Below are positions 1 through 7,864 of a stretch of DNA of 64,000 nucleotides, one piece after another. Position 1 is the stretch's first letter. Every line of letters starts with the position of its first letter. The translations under genes and the position numbers were made by a program. The notes below the pieces were generated by a model. That model did not search any database. It had not been told where the DNA came from and saw only the letters and a list, made by a program, of their open reading frames with translations. The stretch spans positions 23,407 through 87,406 of the IMG/VR virus record IMGVR_UViG_3300044839_000009; one strand, 5' to 3'. This stretch comes from a virus.

Positions 1-3000
1 GCGGACTTGAGCCTCTTCGCCACCGAGTCGCGCTTGTTGGCGAGCGACATCAACAGCCTGTCGTCCTTGGCCATTGCCGCCTGGAGCTTCTTGTGGTGGC
101 TGCCGAAATCCACATACAGGTTTCGGGCGAGGCGTTGTGTCGCCGACCGCACCCGCGCGGTGCTGCCGGTGAGCCCGTCGATGAGGCCGTGCATGACCCA
201 GGCGCCGAGTGCCTTGAACTTCTTGCTCGGGCTTGCGATACCCAACTCGCTGGCGAACGTTGACTGGGTGGCCACCGCGGCGCCTCGCATCGACGCCACC
301 ACGCCGCCCGTGCCGCCGGTGATGCCGTCCGCCAGGCCCTGCATGAGGGCGATGCCGGAGTGGAGAGTCCAGCCGCGGCCGGAAAACGGCCCCTCCTTCG
401 CTGGGGAGAACGGCAGCAGGTTCCGGGCCGCGTTGAGCGCTGACCTCACGGCGTTCGCCGGGGCTGAGATCATGCTCTTGATGCCGTTGACGAAGCCCTG
501 CAGCAGGGACTTGCCGGAGTTGTACAGGTAGGAGCCGAGGCTTCCGAGGGCGCCGATGACACGCTTGGGTAGCCCCCTCACCCACGCGACGGCGAGCATG
601 GCGACCGCGATGTTGGCCTGCTTGAAGCGCTGCCAGGCAGACGATGCGGCGTTGTACAGGTTGGCGCCCAGGGATGCGATGCCGCCGATGATGCGGCCCG
701 GCAGTGCGGTGACCCAGCTGATCAGGGTGCGGCCCACTGCGACCGTCGCGCGGTAGGCGGCCGAGAACCCGGCGGTGATCTGCTTCCAGTGCTTGACGAT
801 GTAGGCGACCGCAAGGCCGATCGGTCCGGCGAGCAGCCCGATGAGGAGCACCCAGTGGGATTTGACGAAGTTCACGCAGAAGCCGACGGCGGCATTCACC
901 GCTGACTTGATCTGTGACCAGTATTTGATCACGCCGAGGACTGCCAGCCCGATCGGGCCGGTGATCAGCGCGAGGATCAGCTGCCAGTGCGCCTTGACGA
1001 AGTTGATCACGAAGGAGACGGCGGTAGCGATCGCGTGGAAGGTCGCGTTCACGGCATTCCGGAACCACGTGAAGTGCGTGTAGGCGTAGACCAGGCCCGC
1101 GACCAGTGCGGCGATCGCCAGCACGATCAGCATGATCGGGTTGGCGTCCATCGCGACGTTCAGCGCCCACTGCGCGACCGCAGCAGCCTTCTCTGCGATC
1201 GCCGACGCGATCAAGGCGATCTTCTGAGCCGTCCACGCCGCCGCAGCCCGGAGTCCAGCCAACGCCGACGCCGCCATCGACTTCGTGAAGTTCAGCGCCG
1301 CCAACGAAGCAGACTTCATCGCCCCGCCAACAGCGCGGACCCCCGAAGCCAGACCGCCCCACGCCGCCTTGCCGGCCGAGGCACTCACGCGGCCCACGCT
1401 CAACGCAAACGACTTCACCGCACCCGTGGCGCTCCTTGCCCCGGATGCCGCCATGCTGAACCCGCTGCGCAACTTCCCGCCGAAAGTTCCAGCGGCCCCG
1501 GTGGCTTCGGACGCCGCCGAGCTGGCGCTACGGAAGCCGCGAACCAGATTCGCGCTCGCCTTGCCCGCGCCGCCCAGGGCCGACGTGAACGGCTTGAGAG
1601 CGCCGCCGATGAACTTCAGCACCGAGCCGGCCAGGATGATGCCGATCGCGGCAGCCAGAACTTTCGTGGCGGCCGTGTGCTGGGTGAAGAATCCGATGAC
1701 GGCCGACACGATCGGAATGAGCTTCGTGCCGATGGTGATCGCCGTTGTGGCGACGCGCTCCTTGAGCTGCGCCATCTGCACGTTGAACGTCTTCTGGGTC
1801 TGCGCCCAGCCCTCAACGTCCTTCCCGGCGTGCTTACTGGCTTCGCCGACCGCGGCGACGTTCTTGTTGAAGTCGCTGGCGTTCTCACCGCCGAGCATGA
1901 GCGCGGTGTTGAGGCCAGTGGCGCCGCCCATCATCTTCTTCATCGCCGCGTTGTAGGTCTCGGCCGCCGGACCGCCGCGCTTGAGCGCGTCATTGAAGCC
2001 GTGGGACTTCTCGTACAGGGCGAGAAACTGGGCGCCGAGGACGTGCTGGTCGGCTGGGAGAGCCTTGATCGACTTGTTGTAGTTTTTGACACTGGTGGAT
2101 CCGTTGGCGAGGCCGTCGGCCAGGTGCTTCACGGTGGGTGGCATCGAGCCGAGCATCGTTTTGAGGTCGGCCGATGCCTGCTTGGTCTTGTTGAACGTGG
2201 ACAGCAGGACCGTCCCCGCCTTGCCCATGTGAGTCAGGACGGCCTTCTGCAGCAAGTCGATGGTGCCAGTCAGGCCGCGCTTCCCGAGGTGCGTGGAGAC
2301 GTCGTTGCTGGAGATGCCCAGCCTCTGCATCTCTTGGACGGCGACGTTGTTCGGTGCCTGCAAGGAGCGAATGGAGAACGCCAACTCCTGGGTGGCTTCG
2401 CGCGCCGACGTGCCGTGGTTGGTGAGGGTGGCGATGGCGCCGCCGACCTCGGCGAATTTCAGGTGTGCGGAGGCGGCGATCGGCAGGACCGTCGACAGTG
2501 ATCCGGCGAACTCGGCGAACGTCATCTTGCCGTGGCCGACGGCGGCGATCATCTGGTTGGTGATGGTCACGGCCGCCGACGCGGGCATGTGGTAGCTCTT
2601 GAGCGCAGAGGTCACCGCGTTGGTGACCTCCGCGAGCGGAGCCTGCTCCGCGCGGGCGCCCTGCGCCGCCACTCGCAGCACCTCGAGCCCGGCCTTGCCG
2701 TGGAACCCGGCGGACTCCACCATGTACATGCCGTCGGCGAGTTCCTTGGTGCCGGTGCCCGTCTGTACGGCGACGCTCTTGACCCCGTCGGACACCATTT
2801 TCAGCTTGCCCTGCGACTCGCCGGCCGTGGTGACGAGCTTTTGCATCGACGCCTGGAAGTCGCCGGCCATCTTGACGCTAACGGCCGCGATGCCCAGTCC
2901 AGCAATGGTGGTGGCCTTGCCGACCTTGGTCATCATGCCGCCGAGGCCGCCCATGCGCTGCGTAAAAGACTCGCCGCGCACCGCCGCCTCACCCAGGCCG

Positions 3001-3062
3001 CGAGCGAACGGGGCGGTCTCCACCCGGAGGACAGCGAACAGGTCGGCAACCTCAGCGCCCAT
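1..3062 (-). CDS. tail tape measure protein, cut at window edge
   Basis: This is the tail-length ruler of a long-tailed phage; it occupies the tail tube and leaves with the DNA at infection. About 1,020 codons are visible and the frame is open to the left edge, so the C-terminus is missing. The ATG at 3062 follows AAGGGGGT at good spacing. The first ~400 residues resemble the TP901-type core. Between residues ~650 and ~760 hydrophobic helices recur, with near-copies ending ITGPIGLAV and LAGPIGLAV about 44 residues apart. Near residue 880 is the motif NLLPFSPAKEGPFSG. It lies downstream of the frameshifted tail chaperones, the usual siphophage order. I see no peptidase or lysin domain in the visible part. 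Confidence 0.95.
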   Translation of the reverse strand, partial: MGAEVADLFAVLRVETAPFARGLGEAAVRGESFTQRMGGLGGMMTKVGKATTIAGLGIAAVSVKMAGDFQASMQKLVTTAGESQGKLKMVSDGVKSVAVQTGTGTKELADGMYMVESAGFHGKAGLEVLRVAAQGARAEQAPLAEVTNAVTSALKSYHMPASAAVTITNQMIAAVGHGKMTFAEFAGSLSTVLPIAASAHLKFAEVGGAIATLTNHGTSAREATQELAFSIRSLQAPNNVAVQEMQRLGISSNDVSTHLGKRGLTGTIDLLQKAVLTHMGKAGTVLLSTFNKTKQASADLKTMLGSMPPTVKHLADGLANGSTSVKNYNKSIKALPADQHVLGAQFLALYEKSHGFNDALKRGGPAAETYNAAMKKMMGGATGLNTALMLGGENASDFNKNVAAVGEASKHAGKDVEGWAQTQKTFNVQMAQLKERVATTAITIGTKLIPIVSAVIGFFTQHTAATKVLAAAIGIILAGSVLKFIGGALKPFTSALGGAGKASANLVRGFRSASSAASEATGAAGTFGGKLRSGFSMAASGARSATGAVKSFALSVGRVSASAGKAAWGGLASGVRAVGGAMKSASLAALNFTKSMAASALAGLRAAAAWTAQKIALIASAIAEKAAAVAQWALNVAMDANPIMLIVLAIAALVAGLVYAYTHFTWFRNAVNATFHAIATAVSFVINFVKAHWQLILALITGPIGLAVLGVIKYWSQIKSAVNAAVGFCVNFVKSHWVLLIGLLAGPIGLAVAYIVKHWKQITAGFSAAYRATVAVGRTLISWVTALPGRIIGGIASLGANLYNAASSAWQRFKQANIAVAMLAVAWVRGLPKRVIGALGSLGSYLYNSGKSLLQGFVNGIKSMISAPANAVRSALNAARNLLPFSPAKEGPFSGRGWTLHSGIALMQGLADGITGGTGGVVASMRGAAVATQSTFASELGIASPSKKFKALGAWVMHGLIDGLTGSTARVRSATQRLARNLYVDFGSHHKKLQAAMAKDDRLLMSLANKRDSVAKRLKS

Positions 3063-3073
3063 GGCGAACCCCC

Positions 3074-3101
3074 TTGGCAATCGATCAGGGGCCGCTACGG
3101 T
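3074..3101 (+). promoter_or_regulatory. promoter of the antisense lipoprotein gene
   Basis: TTGGCA (3074-3079) and TACGGT (3096-3101) are separated by 16 bp. The -10 ends only 8 bp before the ATG at 3110, which suggests a leaderless or almost leaderless transcript. The site sits in the ribosome-binding region of the oppositely oriented tape measure gene, so it fires against the late operon. Confidence 0.5.
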
Positions 3102-3109
3102 GTGGCGGC

Positions 3110-3502
3110 ATGAGAACACGAAGAGCAGCGGCAGCGTTGGTGTTGTGTGCGGGAATGGCCCTGGCGGGCTGCGGGAGCAGTGGCGGTTCGACAAGCCCGG
3201 CCAGTAGTCCAGCGGAGCCGGTCCCTCAGGAGGTGCGGGACCTCGACGTAGCCGACTTCGGCAACGCCAGCGCGCAGGCCGCCTACGACAAGGCGTTCAC
3301 GACCCTGTCCGGACGCTGCAAAGAGAAGGGCGTAGGACTCGCCAACGAAGTCGGCGAAGTGCTGAAACTCCTCAAGGAGAGCGGCGTGCACGACGAGACC
3401 CGGCTCACCGTCATGCAGCACATGACCCAGTCCATCCCCGCCGGCCAGAAGATGAGCTGCGCCGACATCGGCGGCGCCTACGTCACCCTGCGCACCACCT
3501 GA
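3110..3502 (+). CDS. small secreted lipoprotein, probable lysogenic-expression (moron) gene
   Basis: 130 aa. The N-terminus has two Arg residues, a hydrophobic stretch and the lipobox ALAGC (Cys about residue 21), so the product should be exported and lipid-anchored to the membrane. The mature part starts with a Ser/Gly/Pro linker and holds a small helical domain with two further Cys. A TTG start at 3074 is possible, but it would put 12 residues in front of a standard signal peptide, so I chose the ATG at 3110. It is the only plus-strand gene in the virion module, lying between the tape measure gene and the gp10-like gene with its own promoter. Lipoproteins of this kind in other phages (TP-J34 Ltp is the known case) block DNA entry by acting on the tape measure protein. 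The same role here is inference. Confidence 0.75.
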   Translation: MRTRRAAAALVLCAGMALAGCGSSGGSTSPASSPAEPVPQEVRDLDVADFGNASAQAAYDKAFTTLSGRCKEKGVGLANEVGEVLKLLKESGVHDETRLTVMQHMTQSIPAGQKMSCADIGGAYVTLRTT

Positions 3503-3967
3503 TCAGATACGTGGCCAGCCCGGGCGGTACACCATCTGGTACAGCTGCGGAGCGACGACCCGCACTCCGAAATCGAAGGCGGGCTTCAGGAACGGGTACG
3601 TCGCGCCGTTTTTCAGGCCCGTCTCCAGGTACAGCCCGTACTTGCTGGACTGGGTGCGCCCGTAAGGCGGGGTGAAGCCGACCCCGGTGCCGACTCTCGT
3701 CTCCCACCCGCCGCCCGTGAACACCACCGGCGAGTGGGTGATGGAGCGCCGCAGCGTCCCCGAGACGACCGCCGGACCCGACCCGGGCCGGGCCGGTGTC
3801 GGCGTGCCGCGCTTGTGCGCCCCACTGCTGGCGTTGATCTTCGCCTGTCGTTCGACGGCCTGGGCGAGCCGGACCAGGACCGTGCGGGACTTCTTCTGTG
3901 CGTCTGCGTTGATCTCGGCGAACAGGCGCGTGAACATGCCCGGTCGAAGTTCCGGCACCGCAATCAC
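3503..3967 (-). CDS. HK97 gp10-like head-tail/tail completion protein
   Basis: 154 aa. The C-terminal half has the pattern LRRSI ... YGLYLETG ... YPFLKPAF, typical of HK97 gp10-type proteins that act at the head-tail joint or on the tail tube. The GTG at 3967 overlaps the stop of the frameshifted tail chaperone (GTGA), which supports this start; a second GTG nine bases downstream is possible. Its position between the chaperones and the tape measure gene is unusual, because gp10 homologues normally precede the major tail gene. A tail-associated role is therefore also possible. Confidence 0.7.
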   Translation of the reverse strand: MIAVPELRPGMFTRLFAEINADAQKKSRTVLVRLAQAVERQAKINASSGAHKRGTPTPARPGSGPAVVSGTLRRSITHSPVVFTGGGWETRVGTGVGFTPPYGRTQSSKYGLYLETGLKNGATYPFLKPAFDFGVRVVAPQLYQMVYRPGWPRI

Positions 3968-4628
3968 CCCCGGCTCTGGCGGTCGGCCTTGCGGCGTTCC
4001 CGTTCCATCTCGCGTTCCTCGTACTGCCCGACCATGCCGAGGAAGTCGAGGGTGTATCTGCGCACGTACATGGGTGTGGCCTGCAACTGCTCCCACGACC
4101 AGTGCATGCGGCGCATCAGCAGGAAGTCCGCCCACTCCGGGGGTGCGCTGTCTCCGGCCCAGGTGCCCTCGATGATGGACTCGACCGGGATGAGGACGTC
4201 CTCGTAGTAGGGGCTGCCGGGCCCTACTGAGGGTTTGTGACGCGGCCGATCTCCTCCATGACGCGGTTGAGGATGACCATGGGGAGCTTCGCGACGTTCT
4301 CTGCGGTGACCTTGCCGAGGCGGGGCTGTGTGCCGCCTTCGAGGCGGGCGAGGATGTCGGCGGGGTCGGCATCGGGGTCGATGTCGAGGCTGTCGCCAGG
4401 GCTGAACGCCTCGTAGACCTTCCAGGCGACGATGAGACCAGCCATCATTTTGTAGCCGGCGTCATTGGCGGCCTTCGGGTCGACGGGCTCGCCGTTCTCC
4501 TTGAGTTCGACGTCCTCAGGGGTGAGGTCGGCGGGCGGCAGGAGCTGCGGGTTCTTCATGAGTACAGAGCAGCCTTCGCCCAGGTCGGGAAAGGCCATCA
4601 GTACATACGGGTTGGTGTAGCCCGGCAT
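3964..4628 (-). CDS. tail assembly chaperone, long -1 frameshift product
   Basis: The gpG/gpGT-type chaperone pair coats the tape measure protein during tail assembly. Translation would start at ATG 4628, slip -1 at 4236-4230, and continue 88 codons to the TGA at 3966-3964, giving about 221 aa. The extension has a conserved-looking helical region (WADFLLMRRMHWSWEQL) and a charged tail (REMERERRKADRQSRG), as gpT-type extensions do. It has no convincing start codon of its own, and it fills the space up to the next gene exactly. Confidence 0.75.
4224..4628 (-). CDS. tail assembly chaperone, short zero-frame product
   Basis: 134 aa, ending RVTNPQ at a TAG (4226-4224). The ATG at 4628 is preceded by GGAGA at good spacing. 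It is a mainly helical acidic protein that follows the major tail gene directly and overlaps the -1 extension, the standard arrangement for the gpG-like product. It should be made in excess over the frameshifted form. Confidence 0.85.
   Translation of the reverse strand: MPGYTNPYVLMAFPDLGEGCSVLMKNPQLLPPADLTPEDVELKENGEPVDPKAANDAGYKMMAGLIVAWKVYEAFSPGDSLDIDPDADPADILARLEGGTQPRLGKVTAENVAKLPMVILNRVMEEIGRVTNPQ
4230..4236 (-). promoter_or_regulatory. programmed -1 frameshift site
   Basis: On the coding strand the heptamer is A AAC CCT, which fits X XXY YYZ in the zero frame. It lies four bases before the zero-frame stop, and the -1 frame continues openly for 88 codons. I did not test for a downstream pseudoknot. 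Confidence 0.6.
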
Positions 4629-4668
4629 GGGTGGTTCTCCTAGCGGGTGAGGGCGTTGAGGGCGTGGA

Positions 4669-4711
4669 CCCTGGCCGTGCCGCGACGCCCTCACGCACGA
4701 CACAGCCAGGG
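4669..4711 (-). terminator. hairpin after the major tail gene
   Basis: CCCTGGC and GCCAGGG form the outer stem and GTGTCG/CGGCAC continues it after one mismatch. There is no U-tract. It lies between the major tail gene and the chaperone start and may lower downstream transcription or protect the mRNA end. Confidence 0.4.
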
Positions 4712-4733
4712 AGTAGAAAAGCGCAGGTCAGGG

Positions 4734-5891
4734 CTAGTACGCCGCCGAAACGTAGTTCTTCAGGATGGCCTGCACAGACCCGGAGTCGGTGGTGTTGTAG
4801 ACGCCGTTGATCTCGAAGTCGGCCTGCACGTAGGTGCCGGACACGTCGGGCTTGCCCTTCGACCAGCCGCCCTGCGTCGTGGTGATCGTCAGGGATGCGC
4901 CGCCCGCGTCGACGCCCGCGCCGATGGGCTGGACCAGGGCCATGCTGGTCGGGTTGCCCTGGAGCGCGTTGAGGTACAGGTTGTAGTCCGCGTCCGACTC
5001 GTAGATCGCCTTGTAGGTGATGTCCGCATCGAGGACGCCGGTGAACACTTCGCGGGGCTGCTGGCTGCCGTTGCTGGCGTGGATGGCCTCGCCCGGGCGC
5101 TTGAGCGCCAGGTCGTAGGACAGGCCGCGCGTACTGGTGGCGCCGGCGTTGGTCATGGCGAACTGCCAGCCGAGGAACGGCGGCGGCTCGCTGAACGCGG
5201 GGGTCGCACTTTGGACCGAGCCGATCCAGCCGATGTACTTGGCGCCGACGGTGGCGATGCCCTTCGGGTCGACCTTGAGGGAGACGTCGGTCAGCATGCA
5301 GCCCGGGTAGCCCCAGGCCTCGAACGCGTTGTGCTGGGTGAGGCTGTAGGTGGGCTTGGCGGCGGACGCGGACTGCTTGAAGGTGTGGGTGGTCTGGCTG
5401 AGGACGGCGACGGCCGAGGTGTGGGCGAACGTCAGGCCGCCCGCGGGGGTGACGATGGGGATGGTGAACGGTCCCACGCCAGTGGGGGTGCCTGTGGTGG
5501 CGTACTCGATCTTGGCGCCGGTGTCGATCTGGATGGTGGAGCCGAGCGGGATCGTCGCGGCCGTGGTGATTGACGTGGCGCCCGCGGTCGTCGACGCCGA
5601 CAGGGTCGTCGTCACGCCCGGGGTGACAGTGTCGGGGCCGATGATCCGCAGCGCGTAGCCGACCGAGTCGGGGTAGGCGTTCCACTCCAGGTCGACCGTC
5701 GAGTCCCCGGCGCCCTGGTACAGGCCCTGCAGGTTCGAGTCGTTGTTGCGGTACGACTCGTCACGCAGCGGGTCGTAGCCGATCTCGAAGTCCAGCTTCG
5801 TGCACGGCAGGTAGTACGTGGGGGTCAGCCACGTTCCCTGGGTGGCTTCCTTGGCCAGGCCCACATATGCGAGCCGCCCGAGAAGGGTCAT
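4734..5891 (-). CDS. major tail protein (tail tube)
   Basis: 385 aa. It forms the stacked rings of the tail tube. The ATG at 5891 has a near-perfect AAGGAGG. The N-terminal part (EIGYDPLRDESYRNN) and C-terminal part match tube-protein style. Residues ~85-165 are Thr/Ala/Gly-rich beta sequence that looks like an inserted surface domain. Identification rests mainly on length, beta-rich composition and position before the frameshifted chaperones. No sheath gene is seen, consistent with a non-contractile tail. Confidence 0.88.
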   Translation of the reverse strand: MTLLGRLAYVGLAKEATQGTWLTPTYYLPCTKLDFEIGYDPLRDESYRNNDSNLQGLYQGAGDSTVDLEWNAYPDSVGYALRIIGPDTVTPGVTTTLSASTTAGATSITTAATIPLGSTIQIDTGAKIEYATTGTPTGVGPFTIPIVTPAGGLTFAHTSAVAVLSQTTHTFKQSASAAKPTYSLTQHNAFEAWGYPGCMLTDVSLKVDPKGIATVGAKYIGWIGSVQSATPAFSEPPPFLGWQFAMTNAGATSTRGLSYDLALKRPGEAIHASNGSQQPREVFTGVLDADITYKAIYESDADYNLYLNALQGNPTSMALVQPIGAGVDAGGASLTITTTQGGWSKGKPDVSGTYVQADFEINGVYNTTDSGSVQAILKNYVSAAY

Positions 5892-6142
5892 CGCGGCTCA
5901 CCTCCTTCGGTGTCCGCCGCGGTCGCCCGCCGGGTCTTGGTGGTGGTCTTGGGCTGCGGCGCCTCGTCGGCGGCAGGCTGCTCGGGTTCGTCGTCGACGG
6001 GTGTCCAGCCGTCGAGGAGCACGGGGTGTTCGTGGACCTCGCCGACCTCGACCCGGACGGGCGGCTCGCTGGCGAACGTCCAGGCGCTGCCGGTTGTGTT
6101 GCGTTGACGGACGGGCGGCTGTTCGGTGGGGTCGGGGCTCAC
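5888..6142 (-). CDS. small hydrophilic protein of the connector region
   Basis: 84 aa, GTG start at 6142 after GGAG; its stop overlaps the major tail start (ATGA). The first 45 residues could fold; the rest is a Pro/Glu/Lys/Thr linker without clear structure. No family recognised. Tight coupling to the tail tube gene suggests a virion or assembly role. Confidence 0.6.
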   Translation of the reverse strand: MSPDPTEQPPVRQRNTTGSAWTFASEPPVRVEVGEVHEHPVLLDGWTPVDDEPEQPAADEAPQPKTTTKTRRATAADTEGGEPR

Positions 6143-6163
6143 GGTGGACTCCTGCGACAGGGA

Positions 6164-6184
6164 GGGGGCATGGAAAAGGCCCCC
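6164..6184 (-). terminator. hairpin with T-rich loop
   Basis: GGGGGC (6164-6169) pairs with GCCCCC (6179-6184); on the minus strand the loop holds CTTTTCC. It follows the tail terminator-like gene and may attenuate transcription or end an mRNA. Confidence 0.3.
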
Positions 6185-6218
6185 GCGAGACGGGAGCCGA
6201 AGGAGAGGGAGGGGCAGG

Positions 6219-6740
6219 TCAGGACGTGTAGTCCTTGTCGTCCGCCTGGTAGGTGATGGTTGCGCTCAGGTCGGCCTTGGCGAGCATCGACTGCTCCGGA
6301 TCGGCGAAGTCGACGGCGATGGCGTTGGGGTCCTGGGCGACGCTCATGAAGCGGGCGCCGTGCGTCTTGTCGAGCGGGAACGTGAGGACCGGCCCGCTGA
6401 TCCGCCGAAGGACCAGCTCGACCGCGGCGTCGAAGTCCCGCTGTACGGATTCGGCTTGGCCGGACGGTGACGACTGCGGCCAGTACAGGCGCAGCACGAA
6501 CGGATAGTGGTTGATCATCCGGTTGAAGCCGAAGCGCTCCGCCCGGATCTGTCCGCGCGTCACATACAGTCGCCGCTGGCGTTGCGCCGGGGTGCGTGGC
6601 ACATACGCCTGCACCACATCGAACGGTCCGCCGTAGGCCGTCAGCAGCCCCGGTAGGCCGTCCGTGGCGTCGTAGGCGGCCAGCCATGCCGCCTCGCGAT
6701 CGACGGCGTCAGCACTGCTCACCAGATCCGGAGTGCTCAC
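6219..6740 (-). CDS. probable tail terminator/tail completion protein
   Basis: 173 aa, GTG start at 6740 preceded by GAGGGTGG. The middle region (RFGFNRMINHYPFVLRLYWP, then FDAAVELVLRRI) and the short beta-rich C-terminus are like actinophage tail terminators, which cap the tube and join it to the head. Its place between the gp6-like adaptor and the major tail gene agrees. The family assignment is by pattern and position only. Confidence 0.65.
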   Translation of the reverse strand: MSTPDLVSSADAVDREAAWLAAYDATDGLPGLLTAYGGPFDVVQAYVPRTPAQRQRRLYVTRGQIRAERFGFNRMINHYPFVLRLYWPQSSPSGQAESVQRDFDAAVELVLRRISGPVLTFPLDKTHGARFMSVAQDPNAIAVDFADPEQSMLAKADLSATITYQADDKDYTS

Positions 6741-6752
6741 CAGCCACCACCC

Positions 6753-7427
6753 TCACGTGCGCTGGTAGTTGCAGAGGATCTTCTCCGCCTGCGCGGAAAG
6801 CGCCCCCGGATCGTGGGAGAACTGCGTACCGGCAGGGTCGATCTCGCCCAGCACCAGCGAGGCGGTGAGCAGCTTGCAGGCGCGCATCAGGTCGGCCGGC
6901 ACGGTGGTGTAGCCGCCGTCGTAGGTGACGCGGATCAGCGAACCGGGGGGCAGGAACGTGCCGAGCTGGAACCAGATGTGACCGGAGTCCGGCTCAGCGC
7001 CGACGATCTGCGCCGGCGCGATCTTCTGCGAACCGCCATAGGACTGGAAGATCGTCACCGTCAGGTTGGCGTAGGTCCACATCTCCGGGTAGCGGGGCGC
7101 GAACTCATTCAGCCACACATGCCGGACCAGATCGGTGCCAGTGCCGCCCATCGCCGAGGCGTAGGACGCGCCGACGGTGGCCTGCAAGCTCATCGGCATG
7201 TCCGTGCCGCCGGACAGTTCGTCCGGGTCGATGCCGGTGGCCCGGTGGGTTTCCGGCACGCTGGCGAACGGTGCGAGCCGGCGTCCGGCGATGCCCTCAC
7301 ACTGGCGAGTCGCCTCGCCCATCAGCGTGCTGAGGGCGTCGGGCGCGTAGTCGCGGACCAGGTCGGCGAACTGCCCGGTCTGCATGTCCGCCGACGTCGC
7401 GAGCGGGACCGGGGAGTCCGCGGTCAT
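6753..7427 (-). CDS. head-to-tail adaptor (gp6-like connector)
   Basis: 224 aa; ATG at 7427 after GAGGAG. A helical N-terminal part (FADLVRDYAPDALSTLMGEA) is followed by beta strands and a C-terminal helical segment with PADLMRACKLLTASLV, the layout of HK97 gp6-type adaptors that sit below the portal ring. The neighbours are the capsid gene side and the tail terminator side, as expected. Confidence 0.75.
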   Translation of the reverse strand: MTADSPVPLATSADMQTGQFADLVRDYAPDALSTLMGEATRQCEGIAGRRLAPFASVPETHRATGIDPDELSGGTDMPMSLQATVGASYASAMGGTGTDLVRHVWLNEFAPRYPEMWTYANLTVTIFQSYGGSQKIAPAQIVGAEPDSGHIWFQLGTFLPPGSLIRVTYDGGYTTVPADLMRACKLLTASLVLGEIDPAGTQFSHDPGALSAQAEKILCNYQRT

Positions 7428-7430
7428 CGG

Positions 7431-7796
7431 CTACTCCTCGACGGGTGCGGGCTTGCGGGCGGACGTCTTGCGGGCCGCGGCCTTCTTCGCCGCGGGCTTG
7501 GCCTCCGGCTCGGGCTCGGCGGCCGGTTCACCCTCCGGCGCGTCGGGGTCGATCTCCGACAGCTCCGGGGTTTCACCGCTGTCCGGCTCCGGCTCGGGTT
7601 CGGGATCCGGGGCGACCTGGGGATCCTCGGCCAGCTCTGCATCGGCCGGGGTGTCGACGACGGAGAAACCGCCGTCCGGGATGGCCAGCAGGATGACAGC
7701 CTGCTCGTAGGGCACCGGGACGACCGCGCCGTCCTCGGGCCACGTGTTGCCGAAGCTGTCGGCTCCGGCCTGGGACTTGTGGACGTTGACGTCCAT
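7431..7796 (-). CDS. acidic/Pro-rich protein with histone-like Lys/Ala tail
   Basis: 121 aa from the ATG at 7796, which has a perfect AAGGAGG; an upstream ATG lacks one. About 50 structured residues are followed by a Glu/Pro-rich stretch and then a Lys/Ala tail (AKPAAKKAAARKTSARKPA) like histone H1 C-termini. It follows the capsid gene, so it may be a minor head protein or a DNA-contacting linker. Function unknown. Confidence 0.65.
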   Translation of the reverse strand: MDVNVHKSQAGADSFGNTWPEDGAVVPVPYEQAVILLAIPDGGFSVVDTPADAELAEDPQVAPDPEPEPEPDSGETPELSEIDPDAPEGEPAAEPEPEAKPAAKKAAARKTSARKPAPVEE

Positions 7797-7814
7797 GAGT
7801 GCGCCTCCTTGGCG

Positions 7815-7853
7815 CCGCACGGGACCGCGGCGAGCAGCAGCGGTCCCGTGCGG
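7815..7853 (-). terminator. strong hairpin directly after the major capsid gene
   Basis: A perfect 14-bp stem (7815-7828 with 7840-7853) and an 11-nt loop lie just downstream of the capsid stop codon. The U-tract is missing, as is common in Streptomyces. It probably raises the capsid-to-downstream mRNA ratio. Confidence 0.65.
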
Positions 7854-7864
7854 GGTTGGAACGG

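Noticed and set aside
987-2501. Long plus-strand open frame (504 codons) antisense to the tape measure gene
   Set aside because: Composition is Arg/Gly/Asp-rich nonsense typical of antisense frames in high-GC DNA; the minus-strand tape measure protein is coherent.
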